A stretch of DNA of 64,000 nucleotides from an uncultured Opitutaceae bacterium (GTDB lineage: Bacteria > Verrucomicrobiota > Verrucomicrobiia > Opitutales > Opitutaceae): assembly GCA_903929355.1 (NCBI GenBank), contig CAIYUN010000034.1, positions 42,471 through 106,470 on the forward strand, given 5' to 3'. Below the pieces are notes generated by a model. It did not search any database and was not told the DNA's origin. It saw only the letters and a program-made list of their open reading frames with translations. The position numbers were made by a program, and so were the translations under genes. Positions 17,728-26,136 of this stretch are shown here, one piece after another. How positions within the stretch are numbered: the first letter of the stretch is position 1; each line of letters opens with the position of its first letter.

Positions 17728-18150
17728 GGAAGGCCGCAGAAGTCGGATTTAACCACGGATTGAAGACGGGTTGCTCGTGAAGACGCTTCTGATTTCATCC
17801 GTGTGAATCCGTGCCATCCGTGGTTAAAAACTTCGTCCGTCAGCGCTTCGCGTCTATCACCGTCCATCCTGTGCCCTCGGCTCGTCCCTCCGTGCTCTCT
17901 TTGTCCCACCTCCGATTTCCTCCACCTCCCGCTGCTCCAACCCCCTTTTTTCGATTCCGTCCATTAGTGCCGATTTGTGAAGATTAGTGGTTTAAACCCT
18001 CCGAGGTTCGAGTTCCACCTCTGTGCCCTCGGTGGCCTCCGTGTTAACATCCTCCGTTCCTTGATTTCTGGCTTCCCCCTTCAATCATGTTTAATCCGTG
18101 TCCATCCGTGCCATCCGTGGTTAAAACCCTGCATTGTTTTCTGATTCCCC
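17728..18150. repeat. Gene-free gap filled with dispersed repeats
   Basis: There is no gene in these 423 bases. It contains two copies of the element ending CCATCCGTGGTTAAAA (17795-17829 and 18091-18126), one ATTAGTGG-type unit (17963-17995), one CCTCTGTGCCCTCGG-type unit (18017-18050) and GGCTTCCCCCTTCAAT (18070-18085). The same phrases recur, in both orientations, near 19.6, 35.9, 37.8, 44.8 and 63.7 kb. Confidence 0.7.
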
Positions 18151-18540
18151 ATGCCGCCAACTGAACCCGCCAAATTTTCCCGCGTGGCCGAGCGGATGAT
18201 CGCGGACCTGCGCCGCCTGCCCGAAACCACCCCTCCGCGGATGCGCCGCCGGCCGACGCGCGAACTCGCCGGGCTGGTGGAGGAGCTGTTGATCAAGCAC
18301 CAAGTGGGCCGCCCCTCGGTTGAGCAGACCATCCGCGACCGCTGGCCGGAGCTGGTGGGCGCGGCCAACGCGGCCTATTCGCACGCCGCGCAGCTTGACC
18401 CCCGCGGCAAGCTGGCCGTGCTGGTCACGCATTCGGTGGTGCGCAACGAGCTGTTTCTGAACCGGGAGATGATCGTGGACCGCATCCGCGCCCTGCCGGG
18501 CTGCGGAGGGGTCCGGAGCCTGCAGTTCCGAAACGGGTGA
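18151..18540 (+). CDS. DUF721/DciA-like protein
   Basis: A 129-residue protein whose C-terminal 75 residues match the DUF721 fold: 'IRDRWPELVGAANAAYSHAAQLD' then 'KLAVLVTHSVVRNELFLNREMIVDRI'. DUF721 members include DciA, which loads the replicative helicase DnaB in bacteria without DnaC. The N-terminal part is basic ('PPRMRRRPTRELAG') and probably flexible. The ATG follows directly after a dispersed repeat. The stop codon touches the next small gene (a GTG at 18537 overlaps it; the ATG at 18549 is 9 bases beyond). The helicase-loading role is inferred from the family only. Confidence 0.78.
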   Translation: MPPTEPAKFSRVAERMIADLRRLPETTPPRMRRRPTRELAGLVEELLIKHQVGRPSVEQTIRDRWPELVGAANAAYSHAAQLDPRGKLAVLVTHSVVRNELFLNREMIVDRIRALPGCGGVRSLQFRNG

Positions 18541-18548
18541 ATCTTGTC

Positions 18549-18761
18549 ATGCGCCGGAAATACCAAGGCTACATTTTTCAGTTTACCCGGTCGGATCACG
18601 CGGGCCGGCATATCCATGTTTTCAAGGACAACCGCCCCATCGGGGTCTACGACCAGGTGGATGGACCGGTGCGCGGGCTGGATCAACACTGGAACAAAGA
18701 TTTGCAAACGGGCCTCAAGAGCTTTATCGCTGACCTCCATGAACGTGGTGATTTCCGCTGA
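18549..18761 (+). CDS. Small protein, DUF4160-like
   Basis: A 70-residue basic protein, 'MRRKYQGYIFQFTRSDHAGRHIHVFKDNRPIGVYD', with a His-rich motif (SDHAGRHIHVF) like that of DUF4160 proteins (usually H-x-P-P-H-F-H-V). Such genes are often found just before a DUF2442 gene as a small two-gene module, sometimes annotated as toxin-antitoxin-like. Here the next gene fits that pattern and overlaps it by 23 bases. A GTG at 18537 overlaps the dciA-like stop and is an alternative start. The family call is tentative. Confidence 0.55.
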   Translation: MRRKYQGYIFQFTRSDHAGRHIHVFKDNRPIGVYDQVDGPVRGLDQHWNKDLQTGLKSFIADLHERGDFR

Positions 18762-19002
18762 ATCCCTTCAGATCGAACGGGTCTGGTTCGACGCGACAAC
18801 CTCGCGCCTGCACGTCCAGTCGGGGGAGTTTGTCAGCTCGGTTGACTTCACCAGGATCCCCGACAGCGACTTTGAGTCGAAAACTCCGGTGCGCGCCTTT
18901 TCCATTGGGCAGTCCGGCGGGGTTGTTGTGTGCCACCACGTTGACGGGCAGGAAACCTGGCTGCCCGCAGACCTCTGGCTGCCGGAAGGCTTCACACCCT
19001 GA
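18739..19002 (+). CDS. Small protein, DUF2442-like partner
   Basis: An 87-residue protein that starts inside the previous gene (23-base overlap, another frame), with 'IERVWFDATTSRLHVQSGEFVSSVDFTRIPD' followed by a C-terminal half ending 'WLPADLWLPEGFTP'. The strand-rich pattern and position after a DUF4160-like gene resemble DUF2442, but the sequence match is loose. The two proteins are probably made together and bind each other. No catalytic motif was seen. Confidence 0.5.
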   Translation: MNVVISAESLQIERVWFDATTSRLHVQSGEFVSSVDFTRIPDSDFESKTPVRAFSIGQSGGVVVCHHVDGQETWLPADLWLPEGFTP

Positions 19003-19096
19003 GCGCCCTGCCAGAATGAACTCCCGTTGTTAGGTCCAAGCGGTTCCTGCGCCGCGATGAGTTGCGCTACGTTCAGCAGGATGACCCGATTTGAAC

Positions 19097-19498
19097 ATGC
19101 GTTACCACGACTTTCACTTGAAGGGCTACACGGTCTCCGATTTCGGCGCTACGATTGTACTCCACTTGATCTGGAATTATCCGGGTCAAACCAAAGCTGA
19201 GTCGCATATCCAATTCTCAGGCGTTGAGTGCTATCACTTCGTCCACACCCATGGTGCTATCATCACCGAAATCGAAGAGGAAACTTTGAGCGTATTTGTG
19301 CGAACGGAAGAAGCGTTTCTCTCATCGTCTGCCAAAGAGCACGGTCTTCGACTTTGGCGCACCGATGCAGCCGATTATCTCTGCCGGCTCGAAGGGGAAG
19401 GCTTTCGTGCTTGGCGGATCGAATCCGCGATTGGCTTCACCGGCTTTGTCGTCGGGCGGACGATTGCTGAGGCGAATACGCCGATACCGGCGCGTTAG
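19097..19498 (+). CDS. Hypothetical protein, lower GC
   Basis: A 133-residue protein starting 'MRYHDFHLKGYTVSDFG', with many aromatic and His residues ('ECYHFVHTHGAIITEIEEE') and a C-terminal 'AWRIESAIGFTGFVVGRTI'. Base composition is clearly less GC-rich than the neighbours, which suggests recent arrival. It looks like a small soluble alpha/beta protein of the kind often found as orphans or immunity-like genes. No family named. ATG 19097 is preferred to the TTG at 19091. Confidence 0.6.
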   Translation: MRYHDFHLKGYTVSDFGATIVLHLIWNYPGQTKAESHIQFSGVECYHFVHTHGAIITEIEEETLSVFVRTEEAFLSSSAKEHGLRLWRTDAADYLCRLEGEGFRAWRIESAIGFTGFVVGRTIAEANTPIPAR

Positions 19499-20015
19499 CC
19501 ACCCTTTGTCGGGGGGACATCCGAGTTTCTTAAAAATTTTCGCACGCGCTCCCGTCAGGCGCGCCCTGCCAAGAAATGGAGGAGAACGAGTATGAGAACG
19601 AGAACGATTCAGTCTCCCTCCGACCTCTCCGTGCCCTCTGCGGCCTCCGTGTTTAAACCTCAGTCTTCCGGTTCCTGGTTTCCTGGCTTCCCCCTTCAAT
19701 CCAGCCATATCCGTGCAATCCCTGGTAATCCGGTATCCTGCCTCCTTCCGGCATCAGCCCAACCCCCTCCGTCCTTTCAACCCTTCAACCCTTCAACCTT
19801 CAAAAATACGCTTGCGTCCACCCCCCTTGGCTGGGATAGGTTGGGGTTGCGTTAGTGGGAATCCGCCGGTTGCGGGTTCCCGCCATGACTGGTCCGGCAT
19901 TCCGCCGGATTAAGAACGGTGGTGCCGGCTCAACCGCGATCTCGGTCGCGGCGGGGCGGGTGTCACGGGGGTCCTCCCGGGCTCCTCCAGCCATGCCAAC
20001 CTAACTCCCAACCAC
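19499..20015 (+). other. Gap before rpsO: repeats and probable promoter/leader
   Basis: No gene. 19599-19745 contains dispersed units (CTCCGTGCCCTCTGCGG, GGCTTCCCCCTTCAATCC, CCGTGCAATCCCTGGTAAT). 19870-19985 is GC-rich with several short inverted segments (for example CCGCCGGTTG and CCGCCGGATT repeated directly) and would be the 5' leader of rpsO, where S15 regulates its own translation in other bacteria. No specific S15 site could be recognised. Confidence 0.4.
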
Positions 20016-20282
20016 ATGTCCACCACCGTCGTAAAACCCGCCATCATCGCAGAATACAAAACCCACGATACCGACACCGGCTCCTCCGAGGTCCAGATCG
20101 CGCTGCTCACCGCCCGGATCAACCATTTGACCGAGCACTTGCGTGAGCATCGCAAGGACTTCCACAGCCGCCGCGGCCTCCTTCAGATGGCCTCCCGTCG
20201 GCGCAAGCTCCTCGACTACACCAAACGGCACGATCTGCCGAAATACACCGAGTTGCTGCAGAAGCTGAACCTCCGCAAGTAA
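20016..20282 (+). CDS. rpsO: 30S ribosomal protein S15
   Basis: An 88-residue S15, the 16S rRNA-binding protein of the central domain of the small subunit. The family signature is clear: '[36 protein letters not shown]' region with the invariant 'HxKDxHSRRGL' pattern, then '[15 protein letters not shown]'. Normal length. It is followed by a terminator-like hairpin and then pnp, the usual rpsO-pnp order. The start is preceded by 'CTCCCAACCAC', without a Shine-Dalgarno sequence. Confidence 0.97.
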   Translation: MSTTVVKPAIIAEYKTHDTDTGSSEVQIALLTARINHLTEHLREHRKDFHSRRGLLQMASRRRKLLDYTKRHDLPKYTELLQKLNLRK

Positions 20283-20293
20283 CCCCTTTCGTC

Positions 20294-20335
20294 CAACGGG
20301 CGACCCGATCCGCGGGCCGCCCGTTGTCGTTTTCG
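20294..20335 (+). terminator. Hairpin after rpsO
   Basis: A 9-bp stem CAACGGGCG (20294-20302) / CGCCCGTTG (20318-20326) with an inner GC-rich part, followed by TCGTTTTCG. It starts 12 bases past the rpsO stop and probably ends or thins the rpsO transcript before pnp. Confidence 0.65.
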
Positions 20336-20353
20336 ACACCCGCCACCAGCCGG

Positions 20354-20437
20354 GACATTTCCATTTGTTGCAAGGCCGGCCGCGCCGATTGAGGTCAATC
20401 GGCCCCGCCTTCCAACCGGGCGACAAATGGAAATCTC
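20354..20437 (+). promoter_or_regulatory. Long RNA hairpin in the pnp leader
   Basis: The outer arms ATTTCCATTTGT (20357-20368) and ACAAATGGAAAT (20423-20434) are perfect 12-bp complements. Inside are AAGGC / GCCTT (20372-20376 with 20407-20411) and an 8-bp hairpin CCGATTGA-GG-TCAATCGG (20385-20402). Together they make an ~80-base extended hairpin, 184 bases before pnp. In E. coli a hairpin at the same place is cut by RNase III to start PNPase autoregulation; the same role is inferred here from position and shape. The rest of 20438-20620 shows a T-run (20466-20472) and dispersed repeat text (20487-20592). Confidence 0.6.
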
Positions 20438-20620
20438 TCGGACCTGACCGGGAAGACTGAGGCGGTTTTTTTAACCCCCCCAACCCGTAGCGCCGGCCTC
20501 CTTGCCTGCCTCCGTTCCCAACCCACCCGTGGCGTCGGCCTTCCGGCCCGCCCTCCGTTCCCAAATCATGCAGGCTGGAAGCCTGCGCCACCGCGGCCCC
20601 GCCGCATCGAAAGTCATACC

Positions 20621-22834
20621 ATGAATCAGAAACACAATGTCACCGTTCCCGGCCTCGGGATCACCTTCTCCACCGGCTCCATCGCCGGCCTCGCCAATGG
20701 CGCGGTCAATGTCTGCGTCGGCGAGACCAACGTCTTCGTCACCGCCTGCGTCGCCCACACCATGCGCCCCGGCCAGGACTTCTTCCCGCTCACCGTGGAC
20801 TACCGCGACAAATACCACGCGGCCGGCCGCTTTCCCGGCGGCTACTTCAAGCGCGAGGGCCGTCCCTCCGAGAAGGAAATCCTGACCTCCCGCCTCTGCG
20901 ACCGCCCCTGCCGCCCGCTGTTCCCCGAGGGCTTTCTCAATGAGGTCCAGATCATCGGCCAGCTCATGTCGGCCGACCAGCTCAACGACTCCGACATCCC
21001 GATGGTCAACGGCGCCAGCGCCGCGCTCGCCATCTCTGACATCCCGTGGAACGGCCCCATCGGTGCCATCCGCGTGGCGCAGATTGACGGCCAGTTCGTC
21101 GCCAACCCCACCATTGAGCAGATGTATTCCTCGACGCTCGACCTCATCTATGTCGGCAACGAGAAGGACATGCTGATGATCGAGGGCTCCGCCGACCAGA
21201 TCACCGAGGAGCGTTTCATCGAGGCGCTCGCGTTCGGCCACCAGGCCATCCAGCCGATCATCGCGGCCATCCGCGAACTCGTCGCCCTCGCCGGCAAGCC
21301 CAAGCAACATTTCGCCCTCGTCGGCGCGACCCCCGAGGCCCGCGCGATCATCGAGCGGGTCGTCCCCGCCGACCGCATCTCGACCGCCATCTTTGGCCAC
21401 GAAAAGGCGGTCCGCTCCGCCAACATCAAGGGCCTCAAGGCCGAGGCGCATGCCGCCCTCACCATCGAGCTGGGCGCGGGCCGCTTCAGCGATGTGGACC
21501 TCGCGGTGGTGTTTGAGGACCTCCAATACAAGGCCTACCGCAAGACCGTCCTCGAGCGCGGCGTCCGCGCCGATGGCCGCAATGCCACGGCCGTCCGCCC
21601 GCTGCTTGCCCAGGTCGGCGTCCTCCCCCGCGTGCATGGCAGCGCCATGTTCCAGCGCGGCGACACCCAGAACATCGCCATCACCACCCTCGGGCCGACC
21701 AAGGAGGCCCAGGACATGGACGGCCTCACCGGCGGCGCCACGTCGAAGAGCTTCATCCTCCATTACAACTTCCCGCCGTTCTCGGTCGGTGAGACCGGCC
21801 GCACCACCGGCCCCGGCCGCCGCGAAATCGGCCACGGCGCCCTCGCCGAGCGCTCGCTCGTCCCCGTGCTCCCGCCCGAGGATGTGTTCCCCTACTCGAT
21901 TCGCGTCGTCTCCGAGATCATGGCCTCCAACGGCTCGACCTCGATGGCGTCGGTCTGCGGCGGCTGTCTGTCGCTGATGGACGCCGGCGTGCCGATCATC
22001 GCTCCGGTCGCGGGCATCTCCTGCGGCCTGATGACGGAGATCGGCCCGGACGGCTCGATCACCAAGTGGACCACCATCACCGACATCCTCGGGGAGGAAG
22101 ACCATTTCGGCGACATGGATTTCAAGCTGGCCGGCACGACCAAGGGGATCACGGGCTTCCAGCTCGACCTCAAGATCCACGGCCTGCCCTTCGAGATCGC
22201 CAAGGCGGCGGTCTTCCAGGCGCGCGACGCCCGCATCGAGATCCTCAAGACGATGATCGCCTCGCTGCCCGCGCCCCGCTCGGACCTTTCGAAATACGCC
22301 CCGCGCATCCAAACCATCCAGATCGACCCCGAGAAGATCGGCCTCCTCATCGGGCCCGGCGGCAAGACCATCCGCCGGATCACGGAGACGACCGGCGCGC
22401 AAATCGACATCGCCGAGGACGACTCCGGCAAGGTCTTCATCTACTCCAACAACGGCGATGCGATGGCGCGCGCGATCAAGGAGATCGACGGCCTCTGCGG
22501 CGGCGGCTCCGGCGGCGGCGGTGGTGGTGGCGGCGGCGGCGGCGCCCCGATTGAGAACGGCAAGATCTACACCGGCCGCGTGACCGGCGTGAAGGATTTT
22601 GGCTGCTTCGTCGAGTGCACCCCCGGTAAGGAGGGCCTGTGCCACATCAGCGAACTGGCCGACTTCCGCGTCCGCCGCACCGAGGATGTCGTCAAGGAAG
22701 GCGACACCATCACGGTGAAGTGCATCGGCATCGACGAGCGCACCGGCAAGGTCCGCCTGAGCCGCAAGGCCGCGATGAAGGAGCTCGAGGCGCAGAAGAG
22801 CGCCCCAGCCCCCGCCGCCGCGCCGGTGGCCTGA
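20621..22834 (+). CDS. pnp: Polyribonucleotide nucleotidyltransferase (PNPase)
   Basis: Phosphorolytic 3'-5' exoribonuclease of 737 residues, part of RNA decay. Domain order: RNase PH 1 (starts '[19 protein letters not shown]'), helical linker, RNase PH 2 with '[32 protein letters not shown]'-type core (~420-455), KH domain ('[20 protein letters not shown]', ~570) and S1 domain ('[19 protein letters not shown]', ~645). KH and S1 are joined by an unusual run of about 15 glycines (~residues 626-641). The tail is short and Ala/Pro-rich. The start is set by ATG 20621 ('[11 protein letters not shown]'). An intrinsic terminator follows at 22881. Confidence 0.97.
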   Translation: MNQKHNVTVPGLGITFSTGSIAGLANGAVNVCVGETNVFVTACVAHTMRPGQDFFPLTVDYRDKYHAAGRFPGGYFKREGRPSEKEILTSRLCDRPCRPLFPEGFLNEVQIIGQLMSADQLNDSDIPMVNGASAALAISDIPWNGPIGAIRVAQIDGQFVANPTIEQMYSSTLDLIYVGNEKDMLMIEGSADQITEERFIEALAFGHQAIQPIIAAIRELVALAGKPKQHFALVGATPEARAIIERVVPADRISTAIFGHEKAVRSANIKGLKAEAHAALTIELGAGRFSDVDLAVVFEDLQYKAYRKTVLERGVRADGRNATAVRPLLAQVGVLPRVHGSAMFQRGDTQNIAITTLGPTKEAQDMDGLTGGATSKSFILHYNFPPFSVGETGRTTGPGRREIGHGALAERSLVPVLPPEDVFPYSIRVVSEIMASNGSTSMASVCGGCLSLMDAGVPIIAPVAGISCGLMTEIGPDGSITKWTTITDILGEEDHFGDMDFKLAGTTKGITGFQLDLKIHGLPFEIAKAAVFQARDARIEILKTMIASLPAPRSDLSKYAPRIQTIQIDPEKIGLLIGPGGKTIRRITETTGAQIDIAEDDSGKVFIYSNNGDAMARAIKEIDGLCGGGSGGGGGGGGGGGAPIENGKIYTGRVTGVKDFGCFVECTPGKEGLCHISELADFRVRRTEDVVKEGDTITVKCIGIDERTGKVRLSRKAAMKELEAQKSAPAPAAAPVA

Positions 22835-22846
22835 TTCAGCAGGTAG

Positions 22847-22868
22847 GGCGCGTTGACCCCAACGCGCC
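22847..22868. repeat. Palindromic GCGCGTTG element
   Basis: A 9-bp stem GGCGCGTTG / CAACGCGCC with loop ACCC, 12 bases past the pnp stop. Intergenic relatives lie at 26282-26303 and 30271-30292, and coding relatives in the sugar ABC ATPase (52378-52397) and queA (about 36818-36874). Confidence 0.75.
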
Positions 22869-22880
22869 GTATTCAATCAC

Positions 22881-22920
22881 AGCCGGAGTCGCTCACGCGC
22901 CTCCGGCTTTTTATTTTCTT
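22881..22920 (+). terminator. Intrinsic terminator of pnp
   Basis: An 8-bp stem AGCCGGAG (22881-22888) / CTCCGGCT (22901-22908) is followed at once by TTTTATTTTCTT. The T-tract overlaps the stop codon of the convergent methyltransferase gene. Confidence 0.85.
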
Positions 22921-24173
22921 CGCCACGCCGCGAGGAACATCCCGTTGGCGTTCAGCTCCTGCGGCCAGAGGGTGGTTGCTGAAGATGTCAGAGGCCAGAG
23001 GCCAGAGGTCAGAAGGGCTGAATCTGCGGTGCTGATGGCTGACGTCTGACTTCTGACGTCTGACTTCTGAAACACCGCACACGCCTCCAACTCCGGATGG
23101 GCCGCCGTGAAAGCCCCGGTCACGGCGGTGGTCTCCGACCGCGTGAGCGTGCAAACCGAATACACCAGTCGTCCGCCCACCTTGAGCGAGCCGACCGCAT
23201 GCTCAAGCAGCGCTCGCTGCGCGGCGGCCAACTCGCGCACGTCCTCGGGGGTGGTCGTCCAGCGTGCGTGCGGGTTGCGCTGCCAGGTGCCGACGCCGCT
23301 GCACGGGGCGTCAACGAGGATGCCGTCGAATTTCGCCTTCGTGGGCGGTTTGGCCCCGCCGTCCCACGGCGCGGTGCGATAGTTGAAAAGCTTCGCCCGC
23401 CCCGCGCGGCGTTTGAGCGTGTCCAGGCGGCGGACGGAACGGTCTGTCGCCCAGATCAGGCCTTTGTTCTGCATCAGGTCCGCGAGGTGGAGGGTCTTGC
23501 CACCGTCGCCGGCGCAGGCGTCCCACCACGTTTCACCGGGCGAGGGCGCGCAGGCGAGTCCGACCAATTGCGAGGCGAGATCCTGGATCTCAAACGCACC
23601 CGCATGAAACTCCGGTGTGCGAAACAAGTCGAGGGGACCAGAGTAGCGGAGGGCATCAGGTGCTGTAGGCCAGGTCGGCTTGTCCGCCATAGCCTTGGCG
23701 ACGGCGGACGACCTGGCCGCCAGTTCACCGAGCTGGCCTACAGGCAGAGGGGAAGCGCAGTTGCCCAGCGCATCGGCGAGTTTGGCCGCCGTGCCGGGAC
23801 GGGCGCGGAGCCACAGCGCGGGCTCGCGTTGAAGCTGGCGGAGAAGCTCCGGCGTCGGGTCCAGCTCGTCGCGCAGCCACCCCGGCACCGCCCGGGCGGC
23901 GAGCGCCTCGGCCTTGATGGATTTGGGGTCGGCAGTGAACCGCTCGTGCAGCGCCCACGCGTCGGCGAGCTGCTTTTGCAGGGAATCCTTGGGCTCGCAC
24001 CACCGAATCCAGCGGAAGTAGGCAAAGACCGCGCGGCTGATGGCGCCTTTCTCGCGGGTGCCCATGCCAGGTGAGGCGGCCAGTTGCTGACGCAGCGCGG
24101 CGTCGGCCGGCAGGCGTGGCGAGACGAGCGCGACGATCCGCGCGGCATGGTTGAAGGTGGAGGTGCCGGCCAT
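22911..24173 (-). CDS. RsmB/Sun-family rRNA (cytosine-5) methyltransferase
   Basis: SAM-dependent RNA m5C methyltransferase of 420 residues. An N-terminal NusB/RsmB-like helical domain is followed by the catalytic domain with 'DACAGDGGKT' (218-227, SAM site), 'VDAPCSGVG' (287-295, motif IV with Cys291) and 'YSVCTLT' (338-344, nucleophile Cys341). Two parts appear to be repeat-derived. Residues 151-178 are coded by a nested palindrome (23665-23743), and residues 370-400 by CAGAAGTCAGA-type heptamers (22984-23075), placed just before the conserved C-terminal 'LNANGMFLAAW'. Both lie between core elements, so the enzyme may still work. The target base, probably in 16S rRNA, is not certain. Confidence 0.88.
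   Translation of the reverse strand: MAGTSTFNHAARIVALVSPRLPADAALRQQLAASPGMGTREKGAISRAVFAYFRWIRWCEPKDSLQKQLADAWALHERFTADPKSIKAEALAARAVPGWLRDELDPTPELLRQLQREPALWLRARPGTAAKLADALGNCASPLPVGQLGELAARSSAVAKAMADKPTWPTAPDALRYSGPLDLFRTPEFHAGAFEIQDLASQLVGLACAPSPGETWWDACAGDGGKTLHLADLMQNKGLIWATDRSVRRLDTLKRRAGRAKLFNYRTAPWDGGAKPPTKAKFDGILVDAPCSGVGTWQRNPHARWTTTPEDVRELAAAQRALLEHAVGSLKVGGRLVYSVCTLTRSETTAVTGAFTAAHPELEACAVFQKSDVRSQTSAISTADSALLTSGLWPLTSSATTLWPQELNANGMFLAAWRRK
23665..23743. repeat. Nested palindrome inside a coding gene
   Basis: GGCCAGGTCG (23669-23678) pairs with CGACCTGGCC (23710-23719), with an inner TCCGCC / GGCGGA. The left arm can instead pair further out, TGTAGGCCAG (23665) with CTGGCCTACA (23734). 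A related unit, TCCGCC.TTGCCAAAGCTA.GGCG, lies between genes at 35938-35965. Here it is translated in frame. Confidence 0.7.
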
Positions 24174-24347
24174 TTGGGCCTCCCACGCAACACCGGAACG
24201 AGGGGAAAAGGAAGGCCCGATTGCCGCCCGAGCAGTCGGATACTCGACCGCATTGGCTTGTCGCCACCCTGACTGCCCTCGCGATCACACGACCAACTAT
24301 AAGGATACTCGGACTGACGCCTTTCTTAACTTTCCATTGCCTTGCCG

Positions 24348-24674
24348 CTATCTGACGGTGGGGATGCAAAGAAAAATAAGGAATCCGATGAGGATGATCA
24401 TCCCAACGATTTCTTCCCAACCAACGATTGGCTTTTGCCCCGACCTTTTAGGATCCATGTCACCCAACTTGGACGCGATTATGCCGGCCAAGTATAGAAT
24501 AAAGCCGCCACCAGCGGCGAAGAGAAAAGCCTCCGGATGCTTGGGCTCCTGATCGGTCTGCGTCCACCAAACCACTGTGATGATCGTTCCGGTCATAAAG
24601 GTTCGTCCCGCAATGACCGTCAGTCGGATCACACTCTGCTTCTCGCCGTCCTTGGACTTGAAGGGGTTGTTCAT
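24348..24674 (-). CDS. Small membrane protein, unknown
   Basis: A 108-residue protein with a polar N terminus and about three hydrophobic segments: 'LTVIAGRTFMTGTIITVVWW' (about 18-37), 'FLFAAGGGFILYLAGIIA' (50-67) and 'IVGMIILIGFLIFLCI' (88-104). Composition is lower in GC than the flanks and uses more AT-rich codons, suggesting foreign origin. It is divergent from the ankyrin gene, with a shared upstream region 24675-24807. No family recognised. Confidence 0.6.
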   Translation of the reverse strand: MNNPFKSKDGEKQSVIRLTVIAGRTFMTGTIITVVWWTQTDQEPKHPEAFLFAAGGGFILYLAGIIASKLGDMDPKRSGQKPIVGWEEIVGMIILIGFLIFLCIPTVR

Positions 24675-24807
24675 GGTGATGATGCCACCGATCTTACATC
24701 ATGTCAAAGAGCCCGTCCGGGACAAGTACCGTAAAATTAAACGCGAAACCCCCGGGCTTGATCCTGCCCGGTCGGTCCGCACCATTTGCGTATCAACCGA
24801 CGCTGCA

Positions 24808-26136
24808 ATGCCCCCATCTTTCTCCGAAGCATCAGTGCCGTCGTTCATCGTGGCGGTCGTCAAGGGCGACGCCAAATCCGCGGCCGCGTTGCTCGCGGCC
24901 CAGCCGGGGCTTGCGCGGGCGGACATCCGCACCCTTGCGGCTTTGAGTGACGTTGAGGGACTGCGGGAGCAACTGGTCCGTGCCCCCGCTTTGGCCAAGA
25001 CCCGGGGCGGAATCTGTGACGCGGAGCCGCTCGCGTATGTGGCCCTCGGGCAACTGGGCGGCGATGACGCCGCGCGGGCCGCCTGCGCCGAACTGCTGCT
25101 CGCCCAAGGGGCCGACGCCAACGCCACCTGGTTCGACCGCGACTGGCCGGAGAGCCGGCTGCCCGCGCTCTACGCGGCGACCGGCCGCAACAATTACCCG
25201 CAACTCGCCCGCACCTTGTTGCAGGCCGGGGCGAAGACCGACGACGGTGAGTCCATCTATCACGCAGCGGAGAAAAATCACCGCGGGTGCCTGGAGGCCT
25301 TGGCCTTGGCGGGGGCGGATTTTGGGCGCCGGCAGCAACCATGGGGCAACACTCCGATCTACTTCTTGCTGGGGCATGATCCGCAGAGTCCAATGGCGGG
25401 CCCGGCGGGCGAGGGCATCCGCTGGCTGCTGGAACACGGGGCCGACCCGAATGTGGCCAGCTACGTGGACAAGCAGAACGAGACGGCCCTGCATTTGCTT
25501 GTCCGGCAAGGCTGGCCGGTGGTCCTGGCCGCCGCCTTGGTCGCACACGGCGCCGACGTGAACCGGCCGCGCCAGGACGGCCGCACCCCGTTGACCCTGG
25601 CGGTGCGGTGCGGGCGCACCGAACTCGCCGCGTTCTTGCGGGCGCACGGGGCCAAGGAGACGGCGACCGCGACCGACGAGTTGATGGGCGCGTGTCTGCG
25701 CGCGGACGCCGCGGCGGCGCGGGTGGTGCGCGCGGCCCATCCGCAAGTCATCCAACAACTGGCCGGAGAGGATCCGACGGCGGTGCACCAGGCAGCGCGC
25801 GAGGGCAGGGGAGCGACCTTGGAACTGATGCGCGAGCTGGGCTTCGACTTTGGGGTCATCGGCGAGCACGGCGAGACTGCCCTGCATCTGGCGGCGTGGT
25901 GGGGCTGGCTCGAGCCCCTGCGCGTGCTGCTGCGCGCTGGGGCACCGGTCGGCGTGGTCGAGACCATGTACCATGCCACTCCCCTCGGCTGGTGCGCCCA
26001 CGGTTCGATGAATTGCCGGAATCCGAAGGGCGATTACGCCGCCTGCGCCTCAGCGCTGCTGGTGGCCGGGGCAGTCGTACCCGAAGGATCGCAGGGCAGC
26101 CCGGCCGTCATGGCCGTGCTCAAGGCAAGGGGGTAA
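24808..26136 (+). CDS. Ankyrin-repeat protein
   Basis: A 442-residue soluble protein built mostly of ankyrin repeats. Typical units include 'LLLAQGADANATW', 'ALYAATGRNNYPQLARTLLQAGA', 'LLEHGADPNVAS', 'ETALHLLVRQGWPVVLAAAL', 'GRTPLTLAVRCGRTELAAFL' and 'GETALHLAAWWGWLEPLRVL', giving eight or more repeats. There is no signal peptide or enzyme domain, so it should be a protein-binding scaffold. ATG 24808 ('MPPSFSEASVPSFIVAVVKGD') leads straight into the first helix pair. It stands alone, so no partner is suggested by context. Confidence 0.88.
   Translation: MPPSFSEASVPSFIVAVVKGDAKSAAALLAAQPGLARADIRTLAALSDVEGLREQLVRAPALAKTRGGICDAEPLAYVALGQLGGDDAARAACAELLLAQGADANATWFDRDWPESRLPALYAATGRNNYPQLARTLLQAGAKTDDGESIYHAAEKNHRGCLEALALAGADFGRRQQPWGNTPIYFLLGHDPQSPMAGPAGEGIRWLLEHGADPNVASYVDKQNETALHLLVRQGWPVVLAAALVAHGADVNRPRQDGRTPLTLAVRCGRTELAAFLRAHGAKETATATDELMGACLRADAAAARVVRAAHPQVIQQLAGEDPTAVHQAAREGRGATLELMRELGFDFGVIGEHGETALHLAAWWGWLEPLRVLLRAGAPVGVVETMYHATPLGWCAHGSMNCRNPKGDYAACASALLVAGAVVPEGSQGSPAVMAVLKARG

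Noticed and set aside
18003..18025. tRNA T-arm-like sequence (GAGGTTCGAGTTCCACCTC)
   Set aside because: The loop is nine bases, no acceptor, D or anticodon arms surround it, and it belongs to a dispersed repeat.
19028..19035. GTTAGGT before the lower-GC orphan gene as a cassette boundary
   Set aside because: It fits the short core consensus by chance, but there is no complementary core at the other end of the gene and no palindromic attC body.
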